Source: Actinomycetes bacterium
Lineage (GTDB): Bacteria; Actinomycetota; Actinomycetes; Streptosporangiales; Streptosporangiaceae
NCBI GenBank assembly: GCA_021793235.1
Contig: JAJYTD010000001.1
Span: 372,001 to 436,000, forward strand
Direction of reading: 5' to 3'
DNA length: 64,000 bases
Shown here: positions 43,179 through 50,785 of the stretch, in pieces
Position numbering within the stretch: the first letter of the stretch is position 1
How the letters are laid out: each line of letters begins with the position of its first letter
The notes under the pieces: generated by a model
The model's database searches: none
Told to the model about the DNA's origin: nothing
What the model saw: only the letters and a program-made list of their open reading frames with translations
Translations under genes and position numbers: made by a program

Positions 43179-43243
43179 CCGCTGATCTTGACGTTGTGCA
43201 CCCCAAAACGGGCGGGAGGGGTGCACAACGTCAAGATCAGCGG
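43179..43243. repeat. Perfect 26-bp inverted repeat, CGCTGATCTTGACG family, copy 2
   Basis: Arms 43179-43204 and 43218-43243 are exactly complementary around a 13-nt loop. The core arm matches copy 1 at 27413-27476 at 21 of 22 positions, while the loops are unrelated. Here it lies in a divergent promoter region between the DUF4031 and TetR genes, not behind a gene, so a plain terminator role is unlikely. Confidence 0.85.
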
Positions 43244-43263
43244 CGGTCCACTCCGCGTTAGCT

Positions 43264-43277
43264 GCTAACATGTTAGC
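43264..43277 (+). promoter_or_regulatory. TetR operator palindrome
   Basis: GCTAACATGTTAGC is a perfect 14-bp palindrome ending 22 bp before the TetR start; an overlapping partial dyad TGTTA-GCGAA-TAACA follows. The location and form are typical of an autoregulatory TetR site. Confidence 0.7.
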
Positions 43278-43299
43278 GAATAACATCTTAGGGGTGCGG

Positions 43300-43881
43300 A
43301 TGGCCGACGACTGGCGGGCGCGGAAGAGGGTCCGGACGCGGCGCACGATCCAGGAGGCCGCGCTGCGGCTGTTCCTCGACCACGGATACGACCAGACGAC
43401 CGTCGCGCAGATCGCCGAGGCGGCCGGGGTGTCCCACATGACGTTCTTCCGCTACTTCCCCACCAAAGAGGACGTCGTGCTCGACGACGACTACGACCCC
43501 ATGATCGAAGAACTGATCCGCGCGCGTCCCGCGACCGAGCCGCCGGTGCAGCGGGTGCAGAACGCGATCGCCCACGGAATCGCGCTCGTCTACGCCGCCG
43601 ACCGCGAGGCGATGCTCACCCGCACCCGGCTGCTGCTCAGCGCCCCTGCTCTGCGCGCACGCATGTGGGAGAACCAGGCGGTCACCCAGCAACTGCTGGA
43701 GCGCGCCCTGTGCGGTGCGGACGATCCCGCCCGCGTCCCGATGGCCACGCGCGTCACCGCCGCGGCCTGCCTGGCGGCGCTGACCACCGCCATCACCACG
43801 TGGGCCGAGGAGGACGGGCGCGCTGAACTGCCCGCCCTCATCGACGAGGCGTTCACCGCACTCCGCACCGAACTGCGCTGA
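43300..43881 (+). CDS. TetR family transcriptional regulator
   Basis: Regulator of 193 aa. The N-terminal HTH reads RRTIQEAALRLFLDHGYDQTTVAQIAEAAGVSHMTFFRYFPTKEDV with the expected FFRYF recognition end, and the C-terminal ligand domain is helical with little sequence identity to known groups. ATG 43300 (RBS AGGGG) is chosen over an upstream start at 43270, since that would place the operator within the gene. It precedes an ABC exporter pair by 50 bp in the same orientation and should control it, probably in response to a toxic compound. Confidence 0.92.
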   Translation: MADDWRARKRVRTRRTIQEAALRLFLDHGYDQTTVAQIAEAAGVSHMTFFRYFPTKEDVVLDDDYDPMIEELIRARPATEPPVQRVQNAIAHGIALVYAADREAMLTRTRLLLSAPALRARMWENQAVTQQLLERALCGADDPARVPMATRVTAAACLAALTTAITTWAEEDGRAELPALIDEAFTALRTELR

Positions 43882-43931
43882 CCAACCGATCCACCCCGTC
43901 CCGTCTCCACCCTTCTGAAAGGCGGCTGGCC

Positions 43932-44795
43932 ATGGCCGGTCCCGTCATCGACGTCAACGACCTCCGATTCCGCTACCGGGGCAGCGCCGGTGATGCCGTC
44001 GACGGCATGAACTTCACTGTCGAACCCGGCGAGATCTTCGGGTTCCTCGGCCCCAGCGGCGCGGGAAAGTCCACCGTGCAGAAGGTGCTCACCCGGCTGC
44101 TGCGCGGCTACCGCGGTGATGTCCGCGTCCTCGGCCGTCCGCTGCACGCGTGGGGCGGCGACTACTACGAGCGGATCGGAGTGGGATTCGAGCTTCCGGC
44201 CGGATTCGGCAAGCTGACCGCGCGCGAGAACCTGGCGGCGTTCGCCGGGCTCTACCGGGGCCCCGCCGAATCGCCGGAACACCTGCTGGACCTGGTCGGC
44301 CTGGCGCACGCCGCCGATCGGCGCCTCACCGGGTTCTCCAAGGGCATGCGGATGCGGTTGAACCTGGCGCGCGCGCTGCTCAACCGGCCGGAACTGCTCT
44401 TTCTCGATGAGCCGACATCGGGGCAGGACCCGGTGCACGCGGCGGCGCTGCGCGCGGTGATCCACGACCAGGCGCGCAACGGGCGCACCGTCTTCCTCAC
44501 CACGCACGACATGGCCACCGCCGACGGCCTCTGCGACCGCGTCGCCTTCGTGGTGGGCGGGCGCATCGCCGCGGTCGGCACCCCGCGCGCCCTCAAACTC
44601 CGGTACGGGCGTCCGGGCGTGACCGTGGAGTACCGGGCCGACGGACGTCTGAACAGCCGCGAATTCCCGATGGATGCGCTGGCCGATGATCCAGAGTTCG
44701 CCGAGCTCCTGCGTCGTGGCGCTGTCGAGACCGTGCACACCCGTGAGGCCTCGCTGGACGAGGTCTTCGCGGCCGTCACCGCGGTCCGGCTGTGA
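43932..44795 (+). CDS. ABC exporter ATP-binding protein
   Basis: ATPase of 287 aa of the drug/lipid exporter class. Walker A is GPSGAGKST near residue 41, the signature is FSKGMRMRLNLA, Walker B LLFLDEPTSGQDP, and the H-loop is TTHDMATA. The signature serine-lysine-glycine form and the C-terminal regulatory extension ending in EVFAAVTAVRL are typical of CcmA-like exporters. RBS GAAAGGCGG lies 10 nt upstream. Its stop overlaps the GTG of the permease gene, so the two form one transporter. Confidence 0.93.
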   Translation: MAGPVIDVNDLRFRYRGSAGDAVDGMNFTVEPGEIFGFLGPSGAGKSTVQKVLTRLLRGYRGDVRVLGRPLHAWGGDYYERIGVGFELPAGFGKLTARENLAAFAGLYRGPAESPEHLLDLVGLAHAADRRLTGFSKGMRMRLNLARALLNRPELLFLDEPTSGQDPVHAAALRAVIHDQARNGRTVFLTTHDMATADGLCDRVAFVVGGRIAAVGTPRALKLRYGRPGVTVEYRADGRLNSREFPMDALADDPEFAELLRRGAVETVHTREASLDEVFAAVTAVRL

Positions 44796-46357
44796 ACGCG
44801 GCACGAACCGCCGCGCGGATCGCGGCGGCCACGGCCCTGGAGTGGCGGATGCAATGGCGCTACGGGGCGGTGGGCGCGGCGCTTGCTCTGGCCGCCGTCT
44901 GGAGCGCGGTACTGATGGCCGTCCCGGCGCACGCGGCCGCCGCCATCGCGCCCTATCTGCTGCTGCTCGACACCGCGGGTTTCGGGGTGCTCTTCGTGGT
45001 GGTGCTGCTGCTGTTCGAGCGGGCCGAGGGAAGCCGGGCCGCGCTGGAGGTCAGCCCGCTGCGGCCGGGGGAGTACACCGCGGTGAAATCGGCCGTGCTC
45101 ACCGCCCTGTCCGCAGCCGCGGCGCTGCCCATGATCGCGGTGGCCGCACGGGGCCGCCTGGACCAGGGCGCCGCGGTGCTCCTGCCGGCGTTGGCGGGGG
45201 TGGTGCTCCTCTCCCTCCTGCTGCTGTCGCTCTCTGTAGTGATCACCGCCCGCTCGGGCACCCTCCAGCAGGTCTTCGCCCTGCTGCCCCTTGCTCTGGC
45301 CCCGATGATGCTGACGCCCCTCGCACACCTCTCCGGAGCGGTCGAGCACCCCCTGCTCTACGCCGTGCCGACCACAGTGGGGGCGGAACTGATGCGCGCC
45401 GGACTGGCACCCGATGCCGTTCCGATCGGTACCGCTCCTCTGGCACTGGCCACCGCGTACCTGCTCGGCTGGGTCGCCGTGCTGGCCATTGCGGCGCGGA
45501 GCGCATGCGCGGCGGAGTCCCCGGCCGCCGCGGCGCCTACGCGCCGTTTGCGCCGACCGTGTCGCACCCCGCACCGCGCCCGGGCGCGGATCCGGTGGCG
45601 CGGCGGACCGGTCGCCGGGTTCGCCCGGATCGACCTGCGCGGCGCGCGGCGCGACAGCATGATCGTCGCCATGCTGATCGGTCCGGTCGCCATCGCGCTG
45701 GGACTGCGGTACGGATACCCGTTCGCGGTGGACGTCGTGGCGCACAGCTATGGCTTCGACCTGGCCCCCTACGCCCCGGTGGCGCTCGCGGCGCTGATCG
45801 TGCTGCACGTCCCGATGATGGTCGGCGCGATCGGAGCCCTGCGCCTGGCCGAGGACGCCGACGACGGGACGCTGCTGGTCCTGCGCGCGACGCCGCTCAC
45901 GCCTGCCCGGTATCTGGCCTACCGGGTGCTCACGGTCGCAGCGGCCGCCGGCGCCGGACTCGCCATGGCGGTCCCGTTGTCAGGACTGGCCCCCGGGGGA
46001 TGGACGGCCGGGCTGGCGGCGGCCACGGCCCTGGCAGCGGTGCAGGCACCGCTGCTCGCCGCCGCAGCGGCGGCCTTTGCCGGCAACAAGGTCGAAGCGC
46101 TGGTGGTGATCAAAGGCGCGGGGGCCGTGCTCACTCTGCTGCCCCTCATCGTGTGGTGGCTGCCCGAACCGGCCCGATGGGCGCTTGCGCCGCTGCCGCC
46201 GTTCTGGCCGCTGGCGGTCCTTCCGGGCTATGAACTGCTGCCCCTGCTGCCCGGGCTGCTCGCCGGTTGCGCCGCCGCGGCACTGGCGGGGGCCTGGCTG
46301 CTGTGTCACGCCCGCCGACGGCAGGAGGGCGCCGGCCGGCACGAGCCCGGTTCCTAA
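44792..46357 (+). CDS. ABC exporter membrane protein
   Basis: Permease of 521 aa with many predicted membrane helices in two halves of about six, e.g. VGAALALAAVWSAVLMAVP, LLLLDTAGFGVLFVVVLLLF, GVVLLSLLLLSLSVVIT, then after a basic loop around residue 260 MIVAMLIGPVAIALGL and ALAALIVLHVPMMVGAIGALR. The layout fits an ABC-2-type or similar exporter subunit; no family was identified from a signature motif. The GTG overlaps the ATPase stop. The stop codon overlaps that of the converging Lrp gene. Confidence 0.85.
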   Translation: MNAARTAARIAAATALEWRMQWRYGAVGAALALAAVWSAVLMAVPAHAAAAIAPYLLLLDTAGFGVLFVVVLLLFERAEGSRAALEVSPLRPGEYTAVKSAVLTALSAAAALPMIAVAARGRLDQGAAVLLPALAGVVLLSLLLLSLSVVITARSGTLQQVFALLPLALAPMMLTPLAHLSGAVEHPLLYAVPTTVGAELMRAGLAPDAVPIGTAPLALATAYLLGWVAVLAIAARSACAAESPAAAAPTRRLRRPCRTPHRARARIRWRGGPVAGFARIDLRGARRDSMIVAMLIGPVAIALGLRYGYPFAVDVVAHSYGFDLAPYAPVALAALIVLHVPMMVGAIGALRLAEDADDGTLLVLRATPLTPARYLAYRVLTVAAAAGAGLAMAVPLSGLAPGGWTAGLAAATALAAVQAPLLAAAAAAFAGNKVEALVVIKGAGAVLTLLPLIVWWLPEPARWALAPLPPFWPLAVLPGYELLPLLPGLLAGCAAAALAGAWLLCHARRRQEGAGRHEPGS

Positions 46358-46794
46358 CCGGAGCGGGTGACCGCCCGCCAGGGGACCGGGCTGGACAGCA
46401 CCATCGTGCTGGAGGGGCGGCCGTGCTCGGCGAGGCGGTCGATGACGTCCTCGAAGTGCGCCATCGACCGCACCGCGATGAACAGGACGCAGCAGGCGTC
46501 ACCGGTGACCCGGTGCAGTCGCAGGATCTCCGGCATGGCCATGGCGGAGGCATCGCGCAGCAGGCACAGCGGCCCGAAGCACTCCATGCGGACCAGGGCC
46601 GCCACCGGGAAGCCTGCCGCAGCGGGGTCCACGTGGGCGTGGTAGCCGGTGATCACGCCGGATTCCTGGAGGCGCCGCACCCGCTCGGCGACGGCCGGAG
46701 CCGACAGGTTCACCCGGCGCGACACCTCGTTAATGGACATCCGCCCATCGGCCTGGAGCTCGGCCAGGATCCGCCAGTCGACGCTATCCAGCAT
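46354..46794 (-). CDS. Lrp/AsnC family regulator next to kyn genes
   Basis: Regulator of 146 aa. The HTH is LDSVDWRILAELQADGRMSINEVSRRVNLSAPAVAERVRRLQESGVI, followed by the RAM effector domain with the amino-acid binding type segment LRLHRVTGDACCVLFIAVRSMAHFEDVIDRL. It is divergent from kynA and kynU, so it is likely the tryptophan- or kynurenine-responsive regulator of these genes, as seen with KynR-like proteins elsewhere. Its TAG shares bases with the TAA of the opposing ABC permease gene. Confidence 0.9.
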   Translation of the reverse strand: MLDSVDWRILAELQADGRMSINEVSRRVNLSAPAVAERVRRLQESGVITGYHAHVDPAAAGFPVAALVRMECFGPLCLLRDASAMAMPEILRLHRVTGDACCVLFIAVRSMAHFEDVIDRLAEHGRPSSTMVLSSPVPWRAVTRSG

Positions 46795-47002
46795 GTCTGT
46801 CGATCGCTAAGCACGTTTCGGTCATATCTTGCCGAATGTTAAGCAGAAACCGCTTTTCCGTAAACAGTGACCATTCTCCTGCAGGCCGCTTCGGCGGCAT
46901 GCTGAGACCCACTCCTTAAGGACAGCGACGCGGTCCCGCGGGGCGCCGCCGGTTCCCGGCCGCCTGATGTCCACCGGGAAGAACGAGAGAAGAGGTGTGA
47001 TA

Positions 47003-47893
47003 GTGGCCACGACTCCCGTGCCGGGCGGCCCCGGGCATCCGGGGCACGCGAACGACCGGGCCGACCGGGCCGCCCGCAACGGCGGCCGCCCCACCCTCGC
47101 CTTCGACCGGGCCGCCCCCTACGTCGACTACGGTGCGATCGACACGCTGCTGAGCCTGCAGCGGCCGCGCACCGCAGAGCCTGCCGAGACCTCGTTCATC
47201 ATCGCCACCCAGGTCATGGAGTTGCTGTTCACCCTGATCCGGCAGCATTGGGAGGCGGCCCGCGACGCGCTCGACGCCGATGACGTCCCGGCCGCGCTCG
47301 CCGGGCTCAGGCGCGCGATCTATGCTCAGGACGTGCTGGTGAGTTCCTGGGACCTGGTGGCGACGCTCACTCCGACCGAGTTCGGCCGGTTCCGCGACGC
47401 TCTCGGCGAGGCGTCGGGATTCCAGTCCTACACCTACCGCCACCTGGAATTCCTCCTCGGCAACAAGTCGGCGGCCCTGATCGGCCCGCATCGGGCGGCG
47501 CCGCAGGTGCGCGCGGATCTGGAGCGCGCCCTCGCCGCTCCCGGGCTCTACGACGCCGCGCTGCGCCTGCTGCACCGGCGCGGCTATCCGGTCCCCGCTG
47601 GACAGGTCGAACGCGACTGGAGCCGCCCCTACAGCGCCCACCCGGGCGTCGAACGGGCATGGGCAGAGGTCTACGCCGACGACCGGCCCGGGAACACACT
47701 GCTGGCCCTGGCCGAAGCGCTGCTGGACACCGCCGAGCGCGTCACCCGATGGCGGCACCGCCACCTTATGGCCGTAAAGCGGTCCATGGGCGCCAAACCG
47801 GGAACAGGAGGCTCCAGCGGCCTGGAGTGGCTGGCGAAGAACACCGAGCAGGACGTGTTCCCGGAACTGTGGTCGCTGCGGACCGGTATCTGA
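47003..47893 (+). CDS. kynA: Tryptophan 2,3-dioxygenase
   Basis: Heme enzyme of about 296 aa opening the indole ring of tryptophan to N-formylkynurenine. Marks are the YVDYGAIDTLLSLQ start, ETSFIIATQVMELLF, the distal region ASGFQSYTYRHLEFLLGNK, and the proximal heme histidine in VTRWRHRHLMAVKRSMG, ending in GTGGSSGLEWL. A GTG at 47003 follows GAGAAGAGG at a good distance and was chosen; an in-frame ATG at 46967 with no visible RBS would add 12 residues. It starts a kynA-kynU operon divergent from an Lrp gene. Confidence 0.94.
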   Translation: MATTPVPGGPGHPGHANDRADRAARNGGRPTLAFDRAAPYVDYGAIDTLLSLQRPRTAEPAETSFIIATQVMELLFTLIRQHWEAARDALDADDVPAALAGLRRAIYAQDVLVSSWDLVATLTPTEFGRFRDALGEASGFQSYTYRHLEFLLGNKSAALIGPHRAAPQVRADLERALAAPGLYDAALRLLHRRGYPVPAGQVERDWSRPYSAHPGVERAWAEVYADDRPGNTLLALAEALLDTAERVTRWRHRHLMAVKRSMGAKPGTGGSSGLEWLAKNTEQDVFPELWSLRTGI

Positions 47894-47935
47894 GCCCCGA
47901 ACAGATCGGTTCAGCGCCGAACGGATGGAGAGACC

Positions 47936-49168
47936 ATGACGGCCATGACGCGCGCGGACTGCGTCGAGCGTGACGCCGCCGATCCCCTGGCCCACTTCAG
48001 GGACGAGTTCGTGCTGCCCGAGGGCGTGGTCTACCTCGACGGCAACTCCCTGGGCGCCCTGCCCAAAGCCACGCCGGGGCGTGTCGCTGAGATGGTCGAA
48101 CGCGAGTGGGGGCAGAACCTCATCGCGAGCTGGAACGACGCGGGATGGTGGGACAAGCCCCGCGTACTAGGCGCCAAGCTGGCCCCGCTGATCGGCGCCG
48201 CACCGCATGAGGTCGTGGTCGGCGACGGGACCTCCGTCAACCTGTTCAAGGCGGTGATCGCGGCCCTGCGGCTGAACCCGGGCCGCAGCGTGGTGCTGGG
48301 GGAGTCCGGCAACTTTCCCACCGACCTCTACATCACCCAGGGCGCTGCGGAACTGATGGGCGCCGTCGAGCGCCGGGTGGACCCCGATAGCCCTGAGCTG
48401 GGCGAGGCGCTCGCCACGGGCGGCGTCGCCGCCGTGCTGCTCAGCCATGTCGACTACCGCACGGGCGCGCTGCGCGACATGGCGGGGATCACCCGCCTCG
48501 CCCACGACCACGGAGCCCTGGTCGTCTGGGATCTGTGCCACAGTGTGGGCGCGGTCCCGATCGGATTGGACGCCTGCGCGGTGGACTTCGCCGTGGGCTG
48601 CACCTACAAATATCTCAACGCCGGTCCGGGCGCACCGGCGTTCAGCTACGTCGCCGAGCGCCACCACGGCACCGCCCGCCAGCCCCTCAGCGGATGGCAC
48701 GGCCACGCCCGCCCGTTCGACTTCACCGGGGACTACGTCCCCGCAGAGGGGGCCAGCCGCTTCCTCAGCGGGTCGCAGCCGCTGATCGCCGATGCCGCGC
48801 TGGAAGCCTCGCTGGATATGTGGGGCCGTGTCGACATGGAGCTGGTGCGGGAGAAGAGCCTGGCGCTGACCGACCTGTTCATCGAGCTCACCGCGCCCGC
48901 GGGGCTGGACCTGGTGACACCGCGCCAAGCCGAGCGGCGCGGCAGCCAGGTGTCGCTGTCCCACCCGGGCGGCTATCCGATGGTGCGGGCGCTGATCGAG
49001 CGCGGCGTCATCGGCGACTTCCGTGCCCCTGATGTGCTGCGGTTCGGTTTCACACCGCTCTACCTGCGCTACGTGGACGTCTTCGACGCCGCGGCGGCGC
49101 TGGTGGAGGTGGTCTGCTCGGGGCAGTGGCGTAACCCGCGCTTTGCCGAGCGTGAGCAGGTCACCTGA
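47936..49168 (+). CDS. kynU: Kynureninase
   Basis: PLP enzyme of 410 aa cleaving kynurenine to anthranilate and alanine. Family features are YLDGNSLGALPKATPGRV, the W-W substrate region SWNDAGWWD, VVGDGTSVNLFK, WDLCHSVGAVPI, and the PLP lysine in VGCTYKYLNAGPGAPAF; the C-terminus holds FGFTPLYLRYVDVFDAA. It lies 42 bp after kynA. No kynurenine formamidase gene is between or next to them, so that step must be encoded elsewhere or occur spontaneously. Confidence 0.95.
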   Translation: MTAMTRADCVERDAADPLAHFRDEFVLPEGVVYLDGNSLGALPKATPGRVAEMVEREWGQNLIASWNDAGWWDKPRVLGAKLAPLIGAAPHEVVVGDGTSVNLFKAVIAALRLNPGRSVVLGESGNFPTDLYITQGAAELMGAVERRVDPDSPELGEALATGGVAAVLLSHVDYRTGALRDMAGITRLAHDHGALVVWDLCHSVGAVPIGLDACAVDFAVGCTYKYLNAGPGAPAFSYVAERHHGTARQPLSGWHGHARPFDFTGDYVPAEGASRFLSGSQPLIADAALEASLDMWGRVDMELVREKSLALTDLFIELTAPAGLDLVTPRQAERRGSQVSLSHPGGYPMVRALIERGVIGDFRAPDVLRFGFTPLYLRYVDVFDAAAALVEVVCSGQWRNPRFAEREQVT

Positions 49169-49617
49169 GGGCGCTTCGCGGCGGAGTCGTGACGATGGGC
49201 ACTCGCGCATGTGACGCAGGTCCCATTTTTCCCGCCCGAATGTAACGGATCGACTGCTGCGTAAGGGATGCGTTGCCCAGGCGAGAGGCGCTTAAACCTC
49301 AGATGACCGATTTTACCTTGGAAGATGTCGTCTTTTGCTTTTTCGTTGGTTAGAGTCATTCGTGATCGGTTCGTGATCTAAAGGGTATTGACCCGGATCC
49401 ACACCGATGCCGAGCCCCGGAGGTGAATACGCCTCCCGGGGGAAACGAGGCCCCCTATCCAGCGGGTTAGGCCGCGCGTCTCAGCGGCCGTCCTCGATCG
49501 CCGTCCCCATCGGCGACATCCCTCCCGCACACGTCTGGCGATCCAGCCACGGCGGACCCCACAGCACATCGGACTCCCGGCTGCCCTGGTGCGGCATGCC
49601 CAAGGGACAGCCCTGTT
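49169..49617. other. AT-rich intergenic region before the surface protein gene
   Basis: A 449-bp gap after kynU. It contains an AT-rich stretch at 49240-49390 with TATTGACC and the direct repeat CGTGATC at 49361 and 49371, likely promoter sequence. A GGAGG followed by GTG occurs at 49420-49425, but its frame (same frame as the surface protein) ends at a TAG after 15 codons. No complete gene was found. Confidence 0.5.
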
Positions 49618-50619
49618 GTGCCTGCGGTCTCGCTCGGCCCTTTCCACCGACCTCTGGGTTCTAGATTCATGAGTTCTGACACTCCTATCCAGTACGGCAA
49701 CGTCAAGGCGTCCTACTTCTGGGACGACGGTTCCGGCATCAACGGCGATACCGGAGCCCCGGCGTCCGGTGAGCCCATGCAGAAAGGGCTCGCCGCGAGC
49801 CCGAGCTGGCCGCTCGGCACCGAGGGCTACGTCGAGTACAACGGCAAGAAGGCCGAGTTCTTCATCGGCGACCGCGGCCCCGGACACCCCGCCGAGAACT
49901 GCGACGTCCTGCTCGACCTCGACGGCAAGACCTTCGCCGAGCTCACCGGGGAGAGCTGGAACGACACCAGCTACACCGTCACCGGCGGACAGGGCCACAT
50001 CGACGTCGAGTACTACATCACCGAGTGGGGCGACGGCGCCGGAACCCCCGGTGCGCCTGAGCCGATGAGCGGCTCAGAGGTCTGCAACGATGCGGTCTCC
50101 CCCCTGCCCGAGGACAAGGGCGAGGACGGCTCCGAGGACGACGAAGACGTACAGAAGGCCGGGAAGGACGAGAAGGAGGAGTCGCACGGCCAAGGCGAGG
50201 ACGGCTCCGAGGACGGCGAAGACGCCGCGGCAGCCTCCGGCCAGCAGAACGGGTCCGGCGGCGAGTTCCAGGCCGAAACCGCCGCCAACGATATGTCGGG
50301 CATCTCCCTCATGGGCAGCGACCTCTCGCTGACGGCCGGTGTGCTCACCCTGGCGATCCTTCCCGCCCTGCTCGTGGCCGTGTTCTTCGCCCGGCGCCGC
50401 AGCGCGGTGGCCTACGCCTCGAGCAGCCAGGAGGGACGCCACCGCGCCCCCTCCCTCGCGACCCCTGAAGGCCGCGAGCGACTGGTGAACGACCTGCGGG
50501 AGCGGACATCGGTGCTGATGGAGGACCTGCGGGAGCGGACGTCGGTGCTGCGGACGGCCGAGGGCCGCGAGCGCGCGCTGCAGGACCTGCGCGACCGCTT
50601 CGGACAGCGGAACCACTGA
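49618..50619 (+). CDS. Probable surface membrane protein, signal peptide not visible
   Basis: Protein of 333 aa from GTG 49618, or 316 aa from ATG 49669; neither start has a convincing RBS. The first 150 residues form a globular part (IQYGNVKASYFWDDGSGINGD, YVEYNGKKAEFFIGDRGPGHPAENC), then an acidic spacer with repeated EDGSED units, one membrane helix (LTAGVLTLAILPALLVAVFFA near residue 240) with a basic stop-transfer RRR, and a cytoplasmic tail with the duplicated DLRERTSVL heptad-like motif. This is type I topology, which needs an N-terminal signal, and none is found in frame. The gene may have lost or frameshifted it. Confidence 0.7.
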   Translation: MPAVSLGPFHRPLGSRFMSSDTPIQYGNVKASYFWDDGSGINGDTGAPASGEPMQKGLAASPSWPLGTEGYVEYNGKKAEFFIGDRGPGHPAENCDVLLDLDGKTFAELTGESWNDTSYTVTGGQGHIDVEYYITEWGDGAGTPGAPEPMSGSEVCNDAVSPLPEDKGEDGSEDDEDVQKAGKDEKEESHGQGEDGSEDGEDAAAASGQQNGSGGEFQAETAANDMSGISLMGSDLSLTAGVLTLAILPALLVAVFFARRRSAVAYASSSQEGRHRAPSLATPEGRERLVNDLRERTSVLMEDLRERTSVLRTAEGRERALQDLRDRFGQRNH

Positions 50620-50641
50620 TCCCGGTCCGGCTTGCCGCCGA

Positions 50642-50679
50642 GGGCCCCGCCGGCCACGAGAATCCGTCCGGCGGGGCCC
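50642..50679. terminator. Bidirectional terminator hairpin
   Basis: Arms 50642-50653 and 50668-50679 are perfectly paired (12 bp) around a 14-nt loop, 22 bp after the surface protein stop and before the converging E2 gene end. Confidence 0.8.
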
Positions 50680-50785
50680 TTCGGCACGCCGCACAACGCC
50701 GTCGACGCCGCTATGCCGGTCTCGGTGGTACGGGCTTGCGTCCCTGTGCGCTGTGCACCATCGCGGACACAAAGACGGCAGTCCC

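Noticed and set aside
44792-46233. Alternative long plus-strand frame over the ABC exporter permease
   Set aside because: The competing frame lacks hydrophobic segments, whereas the chosen frame has regular membrane helices and overlaps the ATPase stop as expected.
49169-49617. Cyclic di-AMP (ydaO-type) riboswitch before the surface protein
   Set aside because: The gap is long and AT-rich in part, but the conserved aptamer blocks are not seen.
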